A stretch of DNA of 64,000 nucleotides from a virus. How positions within the stretch are numbered: position 1 is the stretch's first letter; the number at the start of each line of letters is the position of its first letter. The notes under the pieces were generated by a model. That model was given only the letters and a program-made list of their open reading frames with translations. It ran no database searches and had not been told where the DNA came from. Below, piece after piece: positions 1-8,044 of the stretch. The position numbers were made by a program, and so were the translations under genes. The DNA is taken from positions 1-64,000 of IMG/VR virus record IMGVR_UViG_3300027396_000021; one strand, 5' to 3'.

Positions 1-110
1 AGATTTTCACCAAGTACTAAGGTTAACTGTCCGCGGTCAAAGTCGATGGCTTGGGTTTGATTACCCACGCTCATAAAATTCTTGACTGTTAAATTTTTAA
101 TTTTAATCAT
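1..110 (-). CDS. 46: Recombination endonuclease subunit gp46 (Rad50/SbcC-like), N-terminal fragment
   Basis: Only the first 36 or so codons lie in the window; the gene runs off the left edge. The reading frame begins MIKIKNLTVKNFMSVGN and continues to LTLVLGEN, which matches the start of Rad50/SbcC-type ATPases just before the Walker A loop (T4 gp46 has the same FMSVG-like opening). With gp47 it would form the Mre11/Rad50-like complex that resects DNA ends for recombination-dependent replication. Its ATG overlaps the stop of the upstream nuclease gene as ATGA, so the two are translationally coupled. The Walker A loop itself lies outside the window. Confidence 0.85.
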   Translation of the reverse strand, partial: MIKIKNLTVKNFMSVGNQTQAIDFDRGQLTLVLGEN

Positions 111-1117
111 AGTTCGCTATAAATTTCCAATAACAGTTTTTTATTGTAGGTGTCGCTTTCAATTGCATTGATCTGATTCATAACAATTGTGTCAACACTT
201 TCAAATTCTAAATCAATAGGAGTAACATTAGATTCAACTTCTACTTTTTCTGGAATCAGCATCAGCTCACGCAGATTATACTGCGGCATAAACTGTTCTT
301 TAATAAAGTTTGCCTCTTCAAAAGTAATAGGCAGGTCAATAGTTACACGGCAATGCATCTTTTCACGAAGCAGCTTATCTGGAGTATCAATAATTTGACT
401 TAGTTTATATGTTCTATAAACAGGTTGTCCAGGCCAAGTCTTAAACTCTGGAGTACCTCCCCAGTCTAATAACATCATACCACGTTCGTCATCACCCGCA
501 TCTGCATAGTTGTGAGGGAAAGCATTACCAATATACACAATCTTACCCTTTTGTTGACGCTTATGGAAGTGTCCTGAGAAGATATAGTCCTGATGTTGGA
601 AGTGATCGCTTTGCAACTGTCCGTGATCGGGCATCTGCACCATAGCGTTCATATAGAAATGCGGAAGTTCTAAGTGCCCAAAGATATATTTGCTTTTGAT
701 CTTAGGAACTTTTTGCCATTCATCTGCTACTAACCACGGAAGGATAGTAACATCTCCGTTTGTAAAAATTTCTCTAATTGGAACAACATTAGGAAATAGG
801 CGCATAAACTCTACAGAGTTAATTTCACGTTTGTCTTTGTAGAACAGATCGTGGTTGCCAAGTATAAAGTAAACTTTTTCAAACGAAGCACTAAGTCTTT
901 CTAAGTTTGAAAGAGTATAATTCATAGTACTAACGTCTGTGCTGGCACGATTGTGATGCCAGTCACCTAAAAAGATACACGTCTCTGCACCTTCTTCTTT
1001 GGCTGTATCACAAAACCACTTAACAAATTCTTCGCAGTCAATGTTATGTGTTCTGCTACCGCTTTTAAGACCAAAATGAATATCTGTGAAACAAGCTGCT
1101 TTTTTAAATAGATTCAT
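107..1117 (-). CDS. 47: Recombination endonuclease subunit gp47 (Mre11/SbcD-like)
   Basis: This 336-residue calcineurin-like metallophosphoesterase carries the family metal-binding motifs in order: DIH (D12, H14), GDWHHN near residue 51, GNHD near 87, a GHLE motif, and GHFHKR near 181. T4 gp47 is of similar size and pairs with gp46 to process DNA ends in recombination and recombination-primed replication. The adjacent, overlapping gp46 start supports the assignment over a generic phosphoesterase. Gene order (47 then 46, same strand) is the usual one in T4-like phages. Confidence 0.92.
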   Translation of the reverse strand: MNLFKKAACFTDIHFGLKSGSRTHNIDCEEFVKWFCDTAKEEGAETCIFLGDWHHNRASTDVSTMNYTLSNLERLSASFEKVYFILGNHDLFYKDKREINSVEFMRLFPNVVPIREIFTNGDVTILPWLVADEWQKVPKIKSKYIFGHLELPHFYMNAMVQMPDHGQLQSDHFQHQDYIFSGHFHKRQQKGKIVYIGNAFPHNYADAGDDERGMMLLDWGGTPEFKTWPGQPVYRTYKLSQIIDTPDKLLREKMHCRVTIDLPITFEEANFIKEQFMPQYNLRELMLIPEKVEVESNVTPIDLEFESVDTIVMNQINAIESDTYNKKLLLEIYSEL

Positions 1118-1148
1118 AGATTTATGTTACAGTATTTTTAATTAAAGG

Positions 1149-1994
1149 TCAATCCCAATCTTCGCCAGATGTGATTGTAACAGGTGCAGTATTAGCTCCA
1201 CTGCTACCACTGTTCTGTCTGGTCCAGCTCGGATTCATACCATTCATTTCAAGAATATCATCTCGAATATTTTGATTACGCTTCTCGATATTGATGATGC
1301 GAACAAAACTGTTAGTAACAGCAGCGGTATAATAAGCAAACGGGTTATCGGATTTGCTTTCATCAAATTGTAAACCAATTTGGGTGAGCTGAAGTATCGC
1401 TTGACCACGCATTTCATCGTTGTAAGTATATCCACGGACATTTCCTCTAGTTGCATAACGCTCACATAATTTAATAAACATACGAGCTAAGTTATTAGTC
1501 ATTTGTCCGTGATCTTTATCAAATTTACCTGTTTTAATTCCACCCTTCCAGTGACTTTTGCCTACACAGATCAATTCGTCATTGTCGTCAAACTTCCAGT
1601 GTTGATAAGGAGGAAAGTTTACTTTTTCGTGACTGTCGGCTGTATTCTTTAATGTCTTTTTACGACCGGGTGCTAGAGGAATATGATCAAATGTCATAAC
1701 ACGAAATACTAGATCGTGTTTGTCAATTTTCTTATAATCTATTTCGAATCCTTTTGCAGGAATTTTTTTACCCTGTTCTAGCATAGCTGCTTCGTGCGCT
1801 TGTTTTGCTAAACGTGCAGCCCTATTTCTTTTTGCTTCTGCTATAGTTCTAATGTTTATTTTTTCTAAGTTAGGAACAATTAAATCATATTCATGATATT
1901 CTTGTTTTGTATAAGAGCTATATGTAACTTTGCTTAAATGTATCTCTCTTAGTAGGTCCTTATTAGTTAGGTACTTAACTTTTGGTTGGTTCAT
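1149..1994 (-). CDS. 55: Late-transcription sigma factor gp55
   Basis: The 281-residue protein has a core, roughly residues 160-250, that reads like the gp55 family of T4-like phages: a YTYNDEMRGQAILQL segment, then FDESKSDNPFAYYTAAVTN and the basic NIEKRNQNIRDDILEMN. Family gp55 proteins are divergent sigma factors that recognise only the TATAAATA -10 element of late promoters and work with the sliding clamp. Residues 1-120 are basic and variable, and the acidic C-terminus ends in GEDWD. A GGAG ribosome-binding site at 2006-2009 lies 11 bases before the ATG. Late-promoter-like motifs elsewhere in this window fit its presence. Confidence 0.9.
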   Translation of the reverse strand: MNQPKVKYLTNKDLLREIHLSKVTYSSYTKQEYHEYDLIVPNLEKINIRTIAEAKRNRAARLAKQAHEAAMLEQGKKIPAKGFEIDYKKIDKHDLVFRVMTFDHIPLAPGRKKTLKNTADSHEKVNFPPYQHWKFDDNDELICVGKSHWKGGIKTGKFDKDHGQMTNNLARMFIKLCERYATRGNVRGYTYNDEMRGQAILQLTQIGLQFDESKSDNPFAYYTAAVTNSFVRIINIEKRNQNIRDDILEMNGMNPSWTRQNSGSSGANTAPVTITSGEDWD

Positions 1995-2021
1995 TATCTA
2001 GATTTCTCCACAATTAGTAAT

Positions 2022-2030
2022 ATAATAGCA
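2022..2030 (-). promoter_or_regulatory. Possible extended -10 promoter for gp55
   Basis: Read on the minus strand this is TGCTATTAT, an extended -10-like element (TGN then TATTAT) about 28 bases upstream of the gp55 ATG. No convincing -35 hexamer stands at normal spacing, which is tolerated by extended -10 promoters. It would be a host-sigma (early or middle) promoter; AT-rich sequence makes chance matches common. Confidence 0.3.
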
Positions 2031-2042
2031 CATTTTTTGTCG

Positions 2043-2050
2043 AATAAATA
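2043..2050 (+). promoter_or_regulatory. Late-promoter-like element for the baseplate gene block
   Basis: AATAAATA differs by one base from the T4 late -10 consensus TATAAATA. It ends 28 bases before the ATG at 2079, the same distance seen for three other plus-strand genes here. The site is in the divergent gap between gp55 and the structural block. Confidence 0.5.
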
Positions 2051-2078
2051 GACTATATGACAAGGAAATATGCTCAAA

Positions 2079-3203
2079 ATGTCTTTATCTATTAATCCTC
2101 TTGCTCAATTGGTATCAAACATATCGCAGAGCGTTTCACAGGCTTCAAACGAAGCTGGCTCTGCAATGACTAGTTCTTTTTCTGAGCTATCGAAAATTGA
2201 TTTAAACAGTAAAATTTCTTCCTTGTCGGGAGAAATTGGGTCAGGACTTAACGGGCTAACAGGAAATATTAAAAGTTTAGCAGGAAGTGCTTCCGGATCA
2301 CTAGGTGGTATTTCTGGTTTAGGAAACATTTCGTCTGAAGTCCAGAGTAAGGTTGGAGGAGCAATTAATTCTTTGCAATCTGTAGCAGGTTCGACTAGTA
2401 ACATAGCAGCAGACATCTCCGGGGGGTTAAACAAATTAGCTGGAGGTTCTGTTGGCGGCGGCCTAATGGCATTAGCAACAGGAATTAGTAAGACAGCTGG
2501 AATGCTCAACAATATACTTAGTCTAAAGCGAGGAGCAAACATTCCATCGGGAGCAGATGCATTTGTTAAACAAGGCACGGCTATAAAATTAAACACAAAT
2601 CCTGGAAATGATTGGCGTGTAAGAATTAATTGCCAATGGAATACTTTTAATAGTCCGATGTTTGAACTTTTAAAAAATACAGGAGGAGTTGTTTGGCCTT
2701 ATAATCCAAATATAACTGTATCAACAAAGGCAGAATACAATTCTCAAAGTATGATTCACAGTAACTACCAAGTACACTCTTACAAAAATAGTGTTGTGGA
2801 TGATATTCAGATTAGTGGAGATTTTACCTGCGAAACAGAATCTGATGCAGCATATTGGATTGCAGCAACTACATTCTTTAAAACAGCAACTAAAATGTTC
2901 TTTGGTCAAGGAGCATACGCAGGAAATCCACCGTTGGTATGTAATTTATCTGGTTACGGTGCTAGTGTTTTTGATAACATTCCTGTAATTGTAAAATCTT
3001 TTTCGGTAGACTTAAAAGACGATGTAAACTACATTCACTGCGACAAGTGGAAAACAAATACGTGGGTTCCTGTTGTTAGCACTATAACAGTAACCGTTGC
3101 TCCTATATACAGCAGACAGCGTCTACGTCAATTCAGTTTACAAGATTACGCCAGTGGCGGAATGTCTATGAAGGCCAGTGGCGGTGGTGTAGGATATCTA
3201 TAA
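2079..3203 (+). CDS. Baseplate tail-tube junction protein (gp54/gp48-like)
   Basis: The predicted 374-residue protein has a low-complexity Ser/Gly/Ala-rich N-terminal half (residues 1-165). The C-terminal half carries motifs I associate with the tail-tube-like fold of T4-type gp54 (tube initiator) and gp48 (tube cap): VWPYNPNITVSTKAEYN, QISGDFTCETESDA, TATKMFFGQGAYAGNPP, and a final VTVAPIYSRQRLRQF. It sits directly before gp53. I cannot decide between gp54 and gp48. An in-frame ATG at 2070 has AGGA only 3 bases away; the ATG at 2079 fits the promoter spacing better, although AGGA is then 12 bases off. Confidence 0.72.
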   Translation: MSLSINPLAQLVSNISQSVSQASNEAGSAMTSSFSELSKIDLNSKISSLSGEIGSGLNGLTGNIKSLAGSASGSLGGISGLGNISSEVQSKVGGAINSLQSVAGSTSNIAADISGGLNKLAGGSVGGGLMALATGISKTAGMLNNILSLKRGANIPSGADAFVKQGTAIKLNTNPGNDWRVRINCQWNTFNSPMFELLKNTGGVVWPYNPNITVSTKAEYNSQSMIHSNYQVHSYKNSVVDDIQISGDFTCETESDAAYWIAATTFFKTATKMFFGQGAYAGNPPLVCNLSGYGASVFDNIPVIVKSFSVDLKDDVNYIHCDKWKTNTWVPVVSTITVTVAPIYSRQRLRQFSLQDYASGGMSMKASGGGVGYL

Positions 3204-3204
3204 T

Positions 3205-3504
3205 ATGGCAAAATATTCTAAAACAAGTCCTTGGTTAACTACTCCTCAGAATTCTTTATATATGGAATTGCTGAACATTCGACCTGTTCCAGCAGAAGCA
3301 GATGATTTTCGTTATATTATAGAAAATCAATATAAACACAGACCTGATTTGTTAGCATACGATGTATACGGCGATGCTAAGTTATGGTGGGTTTTCGTTC
3401 AAAGAAATATGAGCGTGTTAAAAGATCCAATTTACGATTTTACTCCTGGAACAACAATCTATCTTCCTAAAAAAACTAACTTAGAAAAATTCTTAGGAGT
3501 CTAA
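3205..3504 (+). CDS. 53: Baseplate wedge protein gp53
   Basis: The 99-residue protein contains the gp53-type block DDFRYIIENQYKHRPDLLAYD followed by YGDAKLWWVFVQRN and a LysM-like ending (PIYDFTPGTTIYLP). In T4, gp53 links wedges around the hub. This version is about half the length of T4 gp53 (196 residues), as I recall is usual in marine relatives, and keeps only the conserved core. It begins one base after the preceding stop, and the hub gene begins two bases after its own stop, so the three are one transcription unit. Confidence 0.82.
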   Translation: MAKYSKTSPWLTTPQNSLYMELLNIRPVPAEADDFRYIIENQYKHRPDLLAYDVYGDAKLWWVFVQRNMSVLKDPIYDFTPGTTIYLPKKTNLEKFLGV

Positions 3505-3506
3505 AT

Positions 3507-5948
3507 ATGGCATCTATTTTAGATTATCTTGGAAAAGCATTAGAAGTAAAAAAGCCCGACGGTACTCCTATTATTCCTAACCCTGTAAATTCTACTATTA
3601 ACATAGGGTCAGTATCTAATATTACAAATTTAGTTGCAGGCGGTGCAACAAACTTTTTAAGAAACGGGCAATCATCAATACTTCCTGATACAAAAACTAC
3701 AGCGGGTAGTGCAGTTCCTAATTTGCCAAATGTTAAACCAAACCCAATGGAACAATTTGCTTCTGTTAATGTGTTATGGACATTGGCTTGTTTAACTCCT
3801 GCACAATTTAATAACCCGTCGTCATATAGAAATTCACCAGCCGATTTAAAAAACATTGTATTTTCTTCAGCTGGAAGATTTGATGAACAACGTGTAAAAA
3901 CATTTTATGGTACACCTGAATATTATGTTAATAATTTTCAAATGAAATGTATTATTGGTTCAACTGAAAAAACAGGAAACAGTAATGCTATTAAATTTGA
4001 ATTTGACATCTACGAACCCTACAGTATGGGATTACTTTTACAAAGTATGCAGGTTGCCGCAGTAAACTCTGGCTATGCAAATTATCTAGACAATACTCCA
4101 TATTTGTTAAAAATGGACATTCAAGGTTTTGACGAATTAGGAGTTTCAATCAAAGCTGTTAAATCGAAATATTTTACACTAAAATTGGTTTCTATGAAAT
4201 TTAGTGTAAACGAGGGAGGAAGCAGCTATAAAGTAGAAGGTATTCCATACAACCATCAAGGTTTTTCAGACGCAATGAATACAACTTTCAAAGATATAAA
4301 AATCTTTGGAAAACAAAATGGTGTAGGTAATGTAGTTGAAGTACTAAGCACAGGAGATAAAAGTCTTGCAGCAGTATTAAATGATAATGAATATAGATTA
4401 AAAAAAGAACAGCAGATTAAGGAACAAGACGAATACCATATTGAGTTCCCTATACTTGCCAGCGACCTGTATTCGACCGCAGGCAATCCTCCTAAGACAA
4501 ATCGAGCAACAGTTAATCCTGCAATGACTGAACAGCAAAGGATGTTAGCAGAACAAACAGCAGACTTTGAAGAAGCAGATAGTAAACCAGTTAATCCTAT
4601 TGGGCTTGCTAGCTTAGGATTTGATCAAACTAGAGGCGGTAATCATATTTTTAAACGTGCTCAAGATCAGTATGATCCAAAGACTGGTGTTGTTAAACGA
4701 GATAATATGACCATTGATCCTAAGTTGAGAGCATTTCATTTTTCACAGGATCAAACTTTAACTTCAATTATAAATCAAATTGTGCTTAGTTCTAATTATG
4801 CATCAGATGCAATATCAAAAGCTAATCTAACCCCAGAAGGTTATATTAAATGGTTTAAACTAGATGTACAAATGAAATTGTTAAACTATGACGATTTAAT
4901 TGGAGATTATGCAAAAAAAATAACATATAGAGTTGTTCCTTATTTCGTGCATCAATCTATATTTGCAAATCCGTCAGCAGCACCTGTTGGTTATGCTGAA
5001 CTACAAAAGAGTGTATGTAAACATTATCAATATATCTACACAGGTCAGAACGTTGATATATTAAAATTTGACATAAACATTAACAATTTATTTTTTACAG
5101 GGGCAAATCCTTCTCCTGAAAGCAAGGCTGCAACAACAGCCAACCAAGACCAACAAGGGCCTGCTGAAAGAACTAACAGTTCTACAAAAAGCGGGCAAGG
5201 TCAAGATGCCAGCGCACAGGCAGCTCCAATGGGCAGAGCTAGGAAAAAAAGAGATCCTAAATTACTTGAAGGACTTAAAGGTGGTGCAGGATCTAAATCA
5301 ACTGAACAGAATGTTGCTGAAAACTTTCAATATGCTTTCCTTTCTGGAAATAGTGCAGACTTAGTTACTGTTGATTTGGAAATCCTTGGCGATCCGTATT
5401 GGTTGGTTGACAGCGGTATGGGAGGATATTTTTCCGGAGCTCCCAGCGAAACTTCTCAGATTACAAACGATGGTACAATGAACTACGAAAGTGGAAACGT
5501 CTATGTATATCTAACATTTAGAACACCGTCTGATGTAAATGAAACCACAGGCTTATACGATTTTTCAATTGCAGGAAAAGAAAGTCCGTTCGGTGGTATA
5601 TATCGTGTTAATATGGTAGAAAATTACTTTTCAGATGGATTTTGGAAACAGAAATTAAAATGTTTAAGAATGCCAGGACCACAGGGACCTGAGATTAATT
5701 CTGTAACAGGTGATACACCTGGACCAATTTCTAGAACAGATAACCAAGCTACTGAGATTAGTGATGCTGAGCCTAAAGATACATCAGTTGTTGACGATGC
5801 TGCATCATCGTCAAATTCAACAACAGATACAGCAACCGCTAATGGAAATACTGGACAATCTGGGCAAACTACACAAACCGTGACAACATCTAACAAAACA
5901 AAACCTGTTGCTGGTTACAGATATTATAGAGACCTAGGACAACAATAA
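3507..5948 (+). CDS. Baseplate hub-region structural protein (possible gp27 functional equivalent)
   Basis: This is an 813-residue protein with no catalytic motif. Residues 70-260 form a compact beta-rich domain (LWTLACLTPAQFNN, KFEFDIYEPYSMGLLLQSMQ, LLKMDIQGFDELG) that resembles hub proteins handling tail-tube symmetry. A second structured part (about 390-540) precedes a Gln/Ser/Lys-rich linker (about 540-600), a further beta domain (about 605-735), and a Ser/Thr/Asp-rich tail. Its place between gp53 and gp5 is where hub genes are found in T4-like phages. The gp27-equivalent label is inference from position and size; the stop overlaps the gp5 start by one base (TAATG). Confidence 0.6.
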   Translation: MASILDYLGKALEVKKPDGTPIIPNPVNSTINIGSVSNITNLVAGGATNFLRNGQSSILPDTKTTAGSAVPNLPNVKPNPMEQFASVNVLWTLACLTPAQFNNPSSYRNSPADLKNIVFSSAGRFDEQRVKTFYGTPEYYVNNFQMKCIIGSTEKTGNSNAIKFEFDIYEPYSMGLLLQSMQVAAVNSGYANYLDNTPYLLKMDIQGFDELGVSIKAVKSKYFTLKLVSMKFSVNEGGSSYKVEGIPYNHQGFSDAMNTTFKDIKIFGKQNGVGNVVEVLSTGDKSLAAVLNDNEYRLKKEQQIKEQDEYHIEFPILASDLYSTAGNPPKTNRATVNPAMTEQQRMLAEQTADFEEADSKPVNPIGLASLGFDQTRGGNHIFKRAQDQYDPKTGVVKRDNMTIDPKLRAFHFSQDQTLTSIINQIVLSSNYASDAISKANLTPEGYIKWFKLDVQMKLLNYDDLIGDYAKKITYRVVPYFVHQSIFANPSAAPVGYAELQKSVCKHYQYIYTGQNVDILKFDININNLFFTGANPSPESKAATTANQDQQGPAERTNSSTKSGQGQDASAQAAPMGRARKKRDPKLLEGLKGGAGSKSTEQNVAENFQYAFLSGNSADLVTVDLEILGDPYWLVDSGMGGYFSGAPSETSQITNDGTMNYESGNVYVYLTFRTPSDVNETTGLYDFSIAGKESPFGGIYRVNMVENYFSDGFWKQKLKCLRMPGPQGPEINSVTGDTPGPISRTDNQATEISDAEPKDTSVVDDAASSSNSTTDTATANGNTGQSGQTTQTVTTSNKTKPVAGYRYYRDLGQQ

Positions 5949-7558
5949 TGGCAGAATTACAAAGACCCTCAGCAGAAAATGAAGGACGTTCCGGTACTCT
6001 TGGTAACGGAATATATCTTGCGAGGGTTATTAGTCATTTAGATCCTACGTTTATGGGATCTTTAGAAGTTAATTTATTAAAAGACCAAGCAAATACCTCC
6101 GGCGAAGATGCCGAAACGTATATTGTAAAATATGCTCCGCCGTTCTTTGGCCATACACCTTTTGAGTTTATGGGTAAGAATGATGGCGCCAGTTCAACAA
6201 TTGACGGATATAACGACACACAAAAATCTTATGGTATGTGGTTTGTGCCTCCAGACATTGGTGTTAACGTTTTAGTATTATTTTTAAACGGAGATCCTGC
6301 TCAAGGATTTTGGTTTGCCTGCGCACCTGGTAGATACATTAATAATATGGTTCCAGCTATTGCTGGATCAACTGAAAATTCTTTAGATGCTACAGATAAA
6401 GCACGATACGGTCCAATGAAATCCTTAGATGGTAAACCGTTGCCGTTGCCAGTTGCAGAAATTAACAAACGTCTAAATGCAGATAAAGACCAAGAAATTA
6501 ATCCGGAAAAAATTAAAAAAGTTGTACATCCTATTGCCGATAGATTCTTAGAACAAGGTTTATTAGAAGACGATGTTAGAGGAGTTGTTAATTCGTCTCC
6601 ACGAAGAGAAGCACCATCTATGGTATTTGGTATTTCAACACCAGGACCAGTTGATAGACGAACTAATGCTAAGAAAGCAAAAGTAGGAAAATCAGATAGT
6701 CAGTCGGACCCTGTACCAGTCAGTCGTTTAGGCGGAACACAAATTGTAATGGATGATGGAGATGATAGATATCATCGAGCAACAGCAGCAGCAGATGGTC
6801 CTGTAAAATATATTGACTTATTAAACGACAAAGAAAAATATGAACCGGAAGTTCCTTACGGAGAATATTTTAGAATTAGGACCAGAACTGGTCACCAGTT
6901 GTTAATGCATAATTCTGAAGATATCATTTATATTGCTAATGCAAGAGGAACAGCTTGGATTGAAATGACCAGTAATGGTAAAATTGATATCTATGCCCAA
7001 GACAGCATCAGCATTCATACACAAAATGATTTAAATCTACGTGCTGATAGAGATATCAATTTTGAGTGTGGCCGCAATATGAACTTTAGAACAGAGACAG
7101 GAAAGTGGCACGCTGAAATAGGCTCAGATATGGAGTTTTTAATTAATAAGGATGCAAAACTGACCGTAGGATCTAATCTAGATATTCTTATTGGTGCTGC
7201 AACAAAATTTTCTACAAACACTAACTTTGATATTGCTGCCGGTGGTGAACTTAGAGTTAGTTCTACCGGAGATTTAAGCATAGGTTCTGGAGCACAAATT
7301 ATAGAAACGGCTCCAACAATCCACTTAAACGATACAACTAATGCAACACCTGCAGAAGTTGCAGATTTTGTTAAACCATACGACCTAAGAGATAACCCTG
7401 CAACAAGTACAACATCTAGTTGGGAAACTAAAAAGTATCAAGCTGGGGTTGTTCAGAGCTTTATGAAACGCATACCGATGCACGAACCTTGGGCCTTGCA
7501 CGAGAATCAAGCACCAGAACAATTGACTCCAGATAAAACAGATAGGGATGCAGACTAA
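5948..7558 (+). CDS. 5: Baseplate hub/spike protein gp5-like, without recognisable lysozyme domain
   Basis: The 536-residue protein starts with a gp5/VgrG-type OB-fold region (residues 20-135: NGIYLARVISHLDPTFMGSL, then MWFVPPDIGVNVLVLF and GFWFACAPG). A charged linker follows (about 150-270). The C-terminal region (about 300-480) has short repeats with alternating polar and hydrophobic residues (GKIDIYAQDSISIHTQNDLN, then RDINFECGRNMNFRTETG), as in triple-stranded beta-helix spikes. T4 gp5 carries a lysozyme between the two; no lysozyme signature is visible in this linker. The spike presumably punctures the outer membrane, leaving peptidoglycan cutting to another protein. Confidence 0.8.
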   Translation: MAELQRPSAENEGRSGTLGNGIYLARVISHLDPTFMGSLEVNLLKDQANTSGEDAETYIVKYAPPFFGHTPFEFMGKNDGASSTIDGYNDTQKSYGMWFVPPDIGVNVLVLFLNGDPAQGFWFACAPGRYINNMVPAIAGSTENSLDATDKARYGPMKSLDGKPLPLPVAEINKRLNADKDQEINPEKIKKVVHPIADRFLEQGLLEDDVRGVVNSSPRREAPSMVFGISTPGPVDRRTNAKKAKVGKSDSQSDPVPVSRLGGTQIVMDDGDDRYHRATAAADGPVKYIDLLNDKEKYEPEVPYGEYFRIRTRTGHQLLMHNSEDIIYIANARGTAWIEMTSNGKIDIYAQDSISIHTQNDLNLRADRDINFECGRNMNFRTETGKWHAEIGSDMEFLINKDAKLTVGSNLDILIGAATKFSTNTNFDIAAGGELRVSSTGDLSIGSGAQIIETAPTIHLNDTTNATPAEVADFVKPYDLRDNPATSTTSSWETKKYQAGVVQSFMKRIPMHEPWALHENQAPEQLTPDKTDRDAD

Positions 7559-7560
7559 TT

Positions 7561-7998
7561 ATGGGAACAAAAATTTATAATCAAAAAACAGTTGCAACAT
7601 CAAATGCACAAGTTACTACTAATTACGGAACTTTTACCTATAGGGGATTTAGTTCTTCAAACGGAGCAAAAAATTATAAACTTTATGACATTGATCTAGT
7701 TAAACAAGATCTAATAAATCATTTTTATATCCGCAAAGGAGAAAAATTAGAAAACCCAGAGTTTGGTACAGTCATCTGGGATATGTTATTTGAGCAGTTC
7801 ACTGAAGAAGTTAAAAAAATTATTGCAAAAGACGTCGAAGATATTATCAATTACGATCCTAGAATAGCAGTTAATGAGATTCAAATCGATACTACAGATC
7901 AAGGAATAAGAATTCAAGCAGATATCGTTTACGTTCCATTTAATATTAGTGAGCGTATGACGTTTAATTTTGATAAAAACAATTCTATCATAGTATAA
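7561..7998 (+). CDS. 25: Baseplate wedge protein gp25 (GPW/gp25 family)
   Basis: The 145-residue protein has the gp25 core: DIDLVKQDLINHFYIRKGEK, then the hallmark PEFGTVIWDMLFEQF and a final beta segment ending FNISERMTFNFDKN. The family sits in the wedge and triggers sheath polymerisation and contraction in T4, P2 and type VI secretion systems. The N-terminal 40 residues are an extra extension. It lies between gp5 and gp6, as expected for T4-like phages. Confidence 0.9.
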   Translation: MGTKIYNQKTVATSNAQVTTNYGTFTYRGFSSSNGAKNYKLYDIDLVKQDLINHFYIRKGEKLENPEFGTVIWDMLFEQFTEEVKKIIAKDVEDIINYDPRIAVNEIQIDTTDQGIRIQADIVYVPFNISERMTFNFDKNNSIIV

Positions 7999-8044
7999 AA
8001 TACCCACATAATTTTTATGGTAAATATTGGTATAGGGATAGGAA

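Noticed and set aside
2105-2596. Long open frame antisense to the 54/48-like gene
   Set aside because: It mirrors the low-complexity Ser/Gly/Ala-rich coding part on the other strand, has no ribosome-binding site and no recognisable content.
8019-8026. GGTAAATA upstream of gp6 as a late promoter
   Set aside because: It differs at two positions from the consensus and ends 18 bases before the ATG, outside the 25-28 base range of the other sites.
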